Assembly (NCBI GenBank): GCA_963169105.1
Contig: OY720635.1
Span: 128,135,894 to 128,199,893, forward strand
DNA: 64,000 bases
Direction: 5' to 3'
Origin: Ceriagrion tenellum
Lineage: Eukaryota; Arthropoda; Insecta; Odonata; Coenagrionidae
The position numbers were made by a program, and so were the translations under genes. The notes beneath the pieces are model-generated. The model searched no databases and was not told where the DNA came from. It saw nothing but the letters and a program-made list of their open reading frames with translations. Below, piece after piece: positions 58,541 to 64,000 of this stretch (its first letter is position 1; the number at the start of each line of letters is the position of its first letter).

Positions 58541-59470
58541 TTAAGATGGTTTGAGCGAGATGTTTTCTTGTCGTAATGGAGACCATATTCGAAATTTATT
58601 TTTAAATTTAAGCAACTGTTTGGAGCATTATGTAATTACAGTGATATTGATGACACAAACTCTTTGTTTTATTTGACTGAAATTCTCAGCAACTTAACTA
58701 AACCCGCAGGTATAAGCCTTAACTAAATGTTTCCTCGTGTTAATCTGGATACGCTTTCACATCAGAAAGTAAAAATTATTACGGCGAGTAGTAGATTTTT
58801 TTTCAAATATGTGAAGACGTGCATGAAGGGGATATATTCACCACAGCTTTCTCATTGTAAAAATTAAGCCTGTCTGATTGAGATAGGTTACCATATCACC
58901 TGAGAAACGGTTCGTATTTAATGACAAATAGCTCGATTCGATGAAAAAGCTGATCAGAATAGAATAGAAGCCTTCGATACCTGGTGCTGGAGTAGGATTC
59001 TGAAGATAAAATGGAAGGACAGAATAAGAAATGACGAAGAATACTGAAGAGTAGAAGAGGAATATACCACATGGATCACCATACGGAAAAAGAAGAACCA
59101 GGTGAATTGGACATGATCTGAGGCAAAATGGGTTAGTGAAGAACATGATTGAAGGTAAAATGGAGGGGAAAAACCCAGAGAAAGACCCAGGAAAAAGTTC
59201 ATGGACCAAATAAAGAAGCCAGTACATTGGAAGAGATACCAGGAGGTAAGGGAACTAGCATTACATATGGAATGGTGGAGGACTGCAGTAAACCAATCTT
59301 AGGATTGAGCGACCAATGATGATGATCTAAATCTAATGGCAAATAGTTGGGTTTGTAGCATCTTGGTATAATTGTTTAGATGTGATCTTTTTCTTTAAAG
59401 CAGATTTGTTATTGAAAAAACAAGGTGATTGAACTTGATGTGAAGTATTATCTTGCTCAAACCACCTCAG
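58541..59470. mobile_element. TTAA-type TIR element interrupted by RTE
   Basis: The left end is TTAA (58,541-58,544) plus GATGGTTTGAGCGAGATG. The right end is the inverse, ATCTTGCTCAAACCACC, followed by TCAG (59,467-59,470), a worn TTAA. The ends resemble those at 38,040. An RTE tail (58,930-59,325) lies in the middle, so the element was present before that insertion. Confidence 0.65.
58930..59325 (+). pseudogene. RTE-type LINE C-terminal fragment
   Basis: Reads AFDTWCW-like, then ILKIKWKDRIRN, IGHDLRQNGL-like and KYIGRDTRR-like blocks with stops and frameshifts, ending CCAATCTTAGGATTGAGCGA, CCAATGATGATGAT. The TGA-rich tail is typical of RTE elements. 5'-truncated. Confidence 0.8.
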
Positions 59471-60206
59471 CAAATAAATCCAATAGAAGCAACCCTATAC
59501 GACTCGACTTTCGTCGCGGTGCCAAATGACCGCCTGTGACAGCTGGACAATATAAAGGGGTGGGTGTCTTTTTGAACATACAGAACGTGCTAGGGTGAGG
59601 TCTGACAGTACTTTTACAAATTTACGACGAGCGGAGGCAACATATTTTCATTTTTCGCCTCTTCCATCCGCTTTCAACCACTTTCACTCTCGTCCCTCCA
59701 AGACCACTACTATTCTCTCCATCCCATCACAAGTATCAGTACACGCGTACCCGTTCAAGGGCGAAAGCCCGTGAACTCCCGTTCTCCCTCTCCCTTCCCA
59801 TATTTCTTCTCCAAACCACCCTTCCACCCACCGCAACTCCCAAGCCCTCCCTCCCCACTCAATGCACATAACATTTTTCCACTTTTTTTTCCTTCTCTTC
59901 CCCGCTGACGACCAGCCATTTCGCCCATGCTCTCTCCATGCCTTATATATCCCGACGGAGAGATTTTGAGCGGAAAGGGTTGTCAGGGACCTCAGTTGGC
60001 GTGTTTGTGACGCATGGGGATCAGTTGTGTCCCCCTCCGCCCTTCCCACCCCCTCTTCCACGCTGTCCTCTCACCCGTTTCGTCCCACCCTTCCCCTGCC
60101 TTCTCTTCCTCGTCATCCCTCTCCTGTTGTTGAGTTCCTTGCTCCTTTAATTTAATGTTCTTCCCCTCATCCACATCCGTCCCTTGCTCATAGCACATCC
60201 TTCTCC
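59471..60206. other. Unassigned, pyrimidine-rich DNA
   Basis: From about 59,640 the plus strand is C/T-rich. Frames of up to 125 codons on the minus strand are purine-rich coding shadows. The layout (C/T tract, then a hammerhead-like motif at 60,207) copies the 3' part of the Penelope element at 7.7-8.0 kb, so this may be a Penelope 3' remnant. Confidence 0.4.
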
Positions 60207-60253
60207 CTGGAGAAGGGCACTGGGAGAGCTTAAAGGCTCTCCGCTGAAACGTA
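60207..60253 (+). ncRNA. Possible hammerhead-like motif
   Basis: Box CTGGAGA (60,207-60,213), a stem II with AG/CT at its base, an internal loop, and a perfect seven-pair hairpin GGAGAGC/GCTCTCC (60,223-60,229 and 60,236-60,242), then GAA and palindromic ACGT. Stem I is not convincing and the core has A6 changed to G, so this is weak. It lacks the extra core base seen in the other motifs. Confidence 0.3.
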
Positions 60254-61202
60254 CGATTCTTTCGGTTTCTCCGGCGGAATTATCTTCCCTGAATATTCCC
60301 AGGATTGAGGTGCTTACCTTGAAAACTTCGTGAGGGACACGGAGAAACTCTTTGAGCCTATGGATGTCTCCACTCCCTAGTATGTTTTCATATTCCTCTG
60401 GTGTGTTGAGTGCTTTGTTACGCCGTTAAATAACGCTTCAATCGTTACTGAGAAAATATCACGGTCTGTATCTGTGTATGACCCATTGGTACTAGCTGGC
60501 AATACGCTTTCTATTATCATATCGCTGAATAAATATCACGAGTAAAAATATAAATTATAATATATTATCTCTACTTCAAGAGGTTATCGCATTCTACTAT
60601 AGGAATTCTGTTTGCGGAGTACAATGCCGAAAATTAAGTAAGTTAGTACCGGTAATTATATTTGCATATTTTAAGACTCCGAGATGACCAAATAGTGTAC
60701 TGTGGATCGGGAGCGGAGTTTTTATCAAATAAATTTCATTTGAGGATGAAAAAGCGTTGACAACTTCATCCACGATTATTGGTTGTGTGTTGATTTTCAG
60801 TAAGACCACCAGTCTTGGATATAAAATTTCATTAACTATTTGGGAAAAGGCATATATTTTAAATAGTTTTATTCAAACTAATTATTTTTTATTTCTATTT
60901 CAAACTTTCAGCAGAGACTATTCTGTGTCATGCAATTTCCACCTTCCGGCATGGTACAGTTACGCTACTCGTGCATACATTGCGCCATCCATCGTCGTCT
61001 ATGTGTACTGACGTGTACTATATTCAGACATGCTAATTTCATGCTTTATTTTTTTGTGAAATTGCTGAGGTGCTGAATGCCCTATTCGTCGGCTCTCTCT
61101 TCAACCGAAAATAGTTGTACTATTATAAAAAATTTCAGCCCCTGGGTCAGAAACATTTTTATACACCAATGAGAGTGAGATTCGCCATGAAAATATCTTT
61201 TG
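60254..61202. other. Unassigned DNA
   Basis: No gene or repeat recognised. Confidence 0.35.
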
Positions 61203-61272
61203 GCTCGACCGAGATTTGAATCCAGATCTACCTGTTATCGGTAAGGTTTCGTCAATTTGCGCCACCAGTCAA
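61203..61272 (-). repeat. tRNA-like sequence
   Basis: The minus strand has GACTGGTGGCGCAAATTGAC (A box) and CTGGATTCAAATCTCGGTC (B box), 70 nt in total. Acceptor pairing is partial (GACTGGT with GTCGAGCC region), so I read it as a tRNA-derived SINE head or tRNA pseudogene. Confidence 0.5.
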
Positions 61273-61304
61273 TTTCAATTCAAGGATAATTTCAGAGTTT
61301 AGAA

Positions 61305-62082
61305 GGCCTCTTTACACGGTAAATTTTATTGTACAAACGAATGTATCATAGTAGAGCTGTGTAGTTCATGAGTGAATCGTTCTTTATGAACGATTCATTG
61401 GTATGAACCGAATGAATTGAATCACGTTCTTCGATCTAGTGATTCGTAAAGAATCGCAAGAACCAAAGGAATTGAAAAGAATCAAGAATTGCTTGAATCT
61501 CTTGAATCGGACTGTGGACGAGAAATTAAGACAGATCTAATAGTTAACACGTTGTAATATCTTCGGTGGAAAATTGAAAATTCCTGAGCAAGCAACTAAG
61601 ATATTTTTATTAAATTTCATATTTATAGATTGCACGTAGGGAATTTCATACTTTCACATTTTTGGACGCTTCAAGGACAAAGTAAAACTTCCATACTTCG
61701 CAACCATTGCTTTGTCCCCGACATATCCGAGTAATCACATCTTCGGTGGATGTCGTTTTCATTCCTTGTATTCAGTCGGTTAAATCGCTAGTGGTTCACG
61801 AAGTCATTTGGTTCTTTGAAGTCATTTGGTTTATTATGAACCATTTGAAAGAACGACTCATTCGCATGAACCAAATCGCATGAATCGAATCATCGAAATG
61901 AATCGAAAATCCCAGCTCTATATCATAGAATGTACAAGAAACTTAATGGAAATAGAGCAGGTTCTAATTCCCGTTAAGTCATTCAGACAATCATACAATT
62001 TGCCGCTTTACACGCTACAGTTTTCCTCATTCAAGAGTTCATACATTCATTTGTACGATAAAATGTACCGTGTAAAGCGGCC
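61305..62082. mobile_element. Outer MITE with ~42-bp inverted ends
   Basis: The ends start GGCCTCTTTACACGGTAAAT (61,305 rightward) and GGCCGCTTTACACGGTACAT (62,082 leftward) and stay alike to GAATGTAT. Without the inner element it is about 200 bp. It has no coding capacity; the superfamily is uncertain and no clean target duplication is seen. Confidence 0.75.
61352..61920. mobile_element. hAT-like MITE nested in outer MITE
   Basis: It is flanked by the exact 8-bp duplication TATCATAG (61,344-61,351 and 61,921-61,928). The ends are TAGAGCTGTG and its near complement CCCAGCTCTA. Both subterminal regions hold many copies of GATTCA/TGAATC and GAACCA-type words in both orientations, as hAT elements often do for transposase binding. 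Internal sequence is non-coding. An 8-bp duplication plus such ends indicates a hAT transposase in trans. Confidence 0.85.
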
Positions 62083-62194
62083 TAGAGAGACTTGATGCTT
62101 TCGTCTCCTGTCCACACTGTAACACAAAAGACGTGGTCGTGCAAGTTATCTAGTTCGCTTAAACCTTCGCAAAAAAATTCGCCTTGAATTAAAA

Positions 62195-62270
62195 TGTCTT
62201 GGTAGTGTACTTACGTAATACACCTTACCGGCAGTTTGGAAAACCGGGTTCGAATCCCGATCAAGTCATA
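62195..62270 (+). repeat. tRNA-like sequence with strong B box
   Basis: CCGGGTTCGAATCCCG (62,244-62,259) is a perfect T-arm and B box. The acceptor arms GTCTTGG and TCAAGTC pair at six of seven positions. The D and anticodon arms are poor, so it is a tRNA pseudogene or SINE head, not a working tRNA. Confidence 0.5.
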
Positions 62271-62273
62271 TAC

Positions 62274-62541
62274 ACTACGATTATCAATCGAACTGAGATC
62301 GATATGATCTCGGACCGATCTGAACATTTAAAGCCAGCCGACTCGGATCGCCTGGTTTACCAATGCGAAATCCACCGAAATATCGATTTGAATCGATTCA
62401 TAGCGATTTGAAATCTCAGACTGGCAGAGAAAATGGGCCGAGTTAGCCCGCTTCTCATATCGATCTCGCTAGCCCCTTGCGTTTACCATACAGAGCTAAA
62501 CCGGCCAATTCGATCTGAGTTCGATTGGTAAACGTAGTAAT
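62274..62541. mobile_element. 268-bp TIR element
   Basis: The ends ACTACGATTATCAATCGAAC and, inverted, ACTACGTTTACCAATCGAAC are imperfect ~30-bp inverted repeats. The interior repeats GATCTGAACATTT and TTACCAAT-type blocks and has no coding frame. The half copy at 9,658-9,790 confirms the family. Its right end nearly abuts fold-back element C. Confidence 0.75.
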
Positions 62542-62601
62542 AGTTTTCGAATCCATGTTGAAATAAGTATAGTACTTTTCCACAGTTATTTATTATAAAC
62601 T

Positions 62602-62639
62602 TACAACGCGTTTCGCAGCTTGCTGCATCTTCAGGTACA
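62602..62639 (-). ncRNA. Hammerhead-ribozyme-like motif (C, minus)
   Basis: Minus strand: GTAC, intact box CTGAAGA, extra T, perfect stem II GCAGC/GCTGC around AA, GAA, palindromic ACGCGT, T at the cleavage position, then GTAA (one stem I pair lost). This is the best preserved of the six fold-back motifs, with every core base matching the consensus apart from the inserted T. Confidence 0.6.
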
Positions 62640-62781
62640 ATTTTTTATCTTTTATTTATTGATTGTTACTATAGTGACTTTATTCTTAGAAAGGGGGGAA
62701 AATAAGTTTTTGGGTGGAAAGACAGGGGAGCAAAGCGTAAGGTTTCTATCGTAACAATCAATAAATAAACGATGAGCAATT

Positions 62782-62819
62782 GTACCTGGAGATGCAGCAA
62801 GCTTCGAAACGTGTTGTAC
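62782..62819 (+). ncRNA. Hammerhead-ribozyme-like motif (C, plus)
   Basis: Plus strand: GTAC (62,782-62,785), box CTGGAGA (A6 changed to G), extra T, stem II GCAGC with GCTTC (one mismatch), GAA, ACGTGT, T, and GTAC (62,816-62,819). Probably inactive. Confidence 0.45.
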
Positions 62820-62906
62820 GTTCACAATAAATAACTGTGGAAAAGTACTTAACTTATTTTCAATATGGATTCAAATATAAAATACTTCCACGAAGTGACG
62901 GCTGAA

Positions 62907-64000
62907 GGTTTAAAGTTGAAATATTTGTCTCACTGCGATTTTCGCCCACATTTGTGTATATTTTTGCACCCATGCGCGTGACTGCGAACTAAATCATTTC
63001 TACAGCCGTAATGATTGGAAACCAGTCAAAAATTTTTGTGTCCCTAGTGTATTCCGGAATCACGCACCCTGAACGTTTTAAGGAGTAGGCGTGTTGGCAA
63101 AAGGATCAATACGATTCATGCTATCATGCCGTCGAACACGGAGAAATCTCTCATTCTCCTCATCGGGCCTTTCCTGCTTTGCATCATTCTTTTTTTTTGT
63201 GGGGGTACGTTTGTGGGAGAGAGGAGAGTGATAGAGAGAAGGAGAGAATAAAGCACTCCCCTCTATCGGAAGGTTCTCGTACATTTCACCCCGCGCACGA
63301 CACGGCGAGAGGCGTATATCATCCCACTCTCGATTCGAACGCAGACCACTTAATCATTCGCAGCCCTGCCCTTCATGTCTCACGCGAAAGAGACGATTCT
63401 CCTCCTCGATTCGGCATTTGGTATCGAGATCTTCCTTTTTTTCTCTCCGCGCGATTCGAGTGTATAATTTTATGGATTGACCGGCCAGTTATTCAAAGGA
63501 CCGAAAATCCTCGCTGATGCGAATTTATGACTTCCTTTCGGTATGCGTCCGAAACTTCATGCAAATTGGGATCAATTTAAATTGCAACGTACTGCGGGAG
63601 AATGTTTTGACTGTAATTTCGTTGGAATGCATCGGCTTTGGGCGAAAGAATGTGAAAATGGAACTGTAAAGGAATCATTCTTCAAGTCTTCGATTCGGAG
63701 CTGGTTTAAATGAAATCACTGCGCCATATCAGGAAATGTGGGTTAGATTGTCAGTGTACGTGAATGGATTATCCCCGATGAAATTTTTGATCATTGTTTT
63801 AAGCAGTTTGACGTAGGGAACACTGTTTTGCCTCCGTATTGTAAGTTATTACTTTGACACATTTTATTCCATTAGAAATAGAAACATTTCCGTGATCAAA
63901 TTTGATAGGTTTTTAATTCTTAGCCGTTGGACGAGACATATCATTGATAAGGATACTTCGCAAATTCCCGCGCCGTGGCAACCCGAGAAGCAATATTCTA
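62907..64000. other. Unassigned DNA
   Basis: No gene or repeat recognised to the window end. A poly-T run lies at 63,188-63,199, and the 112-codon frame at 63,179-63,517 has no known motif. Confidence 0.35.

Larger units (their letters stand above)
62548..62906. repeat. Fold-back element C with hammerhead-like arms
   Basis: Arms of about 92 bp (62,548-62,640 and 62,780-62,875) share TAAGTATAGTACTTTTCCAC, AGTTATTTATT and the ribozyme-like block. The spacer is ~140 bp and includes a short inverted TTTATTGATTGTTA motif. The right side continues with ATAAAATACTTC and AGTGACG to about 62,906, as in element B. Confidence 0.8.

Overview
This is a stretch of animal nuclear DNA, most likely from an arthropod (insect-like), and almost everything recognisable in it is transposable-element debris. 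The evidence is the mix of element types: CR1/Jockey-type and RTE-type LINE reverse-transcriptase tails, a Penelope-like element with a GIY-YIG endonuclease, a Ty3/gypsy integrase scrap, several tRNA-derived SINE families, and many short inverted-repeat DNA elements. The rest is AT-rich DNA with frequent stop codons and no operons. I found no host gene with recognisable homology and no rRNA. The species cannot be named from the window.

Layout. 0-3.3 kb: a LINE 3' end, a fold-back element, and an RTE copy split by a LINE insertion. 3.5-3.9 kb: a 266-bp MITE beside a Penelope-type terminal relic. 6.3-8.45 kb: a Penelope-like element with RT end, GIY-YIG domain and inverted terminal arms. 11-13 kb: a 2-kb element with short inverted ends. 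13.2-14.2 kb: a gypsy integrase relic and half of a TTAA-flanked element. 14.6-19.6 kb: SINE copies, a GC-rich patch and a 105-bp tandem duplication. 19.9-20.4 kb: a second fold-back element. 20.7-23 kb: LINE pieces, including an RT split by a composite insertion with a target duplication. 24.4-25.3 kb: pyrimidine-rich DNA with long chance frames. 26-28.1 kb: a diverged 1.3-kb duplication. 28.3-30 kb: a repeat-motif reading frame, a LINE 3' end and a LINE with a 15-bp target duplication. 30-58 kb: mostly unassigned DNA with scattered SINEs, LINE tails, TTAA elements and a 27-bp perfect hairpin. 58.4-62.9 kb: a Penelope-type relic, a TTAA element interrupted by an RTE, a hAT MITE nested in another MITE, a second TIR element and the third fold-back element.

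The most interesting signal is a set of hammerhead-ribozyme-like motifs. One lies in the terminal repeat of the Penelope-like element at about 7,988-8,036. Six more occur as opposed pairs in the three fold-back elements (about 1.1, 20.0 and 62.6 kb). Decayed versions sit at about 3.86, 58.42 and 60.23 kb. All except the 60.23-kb one, which is a weak match, share one extra nucleotide between the CUGANGA-type box and stem II, and a tiny stem III that is usually palindromic (ACGT, ACGCGT or ATACGCGTAT). Their stem II sequences differ but still pair. Hammerheads in Penelope-like elements are known; the paired fold-back arrangement and a U3/A8 double change at 58.4 kb are the parts worth checking.

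The second theme is datable nesting. Several insertions carry clear target duplications or split a reading frame, so the order of events can be read: LINE in LINE at 21,989-22,596, LINE in RTE at 2,341-2,817, RTE in a TTAA element at 58.9-59.3 kb, and hAT in a MITE at 61,352-61,920.
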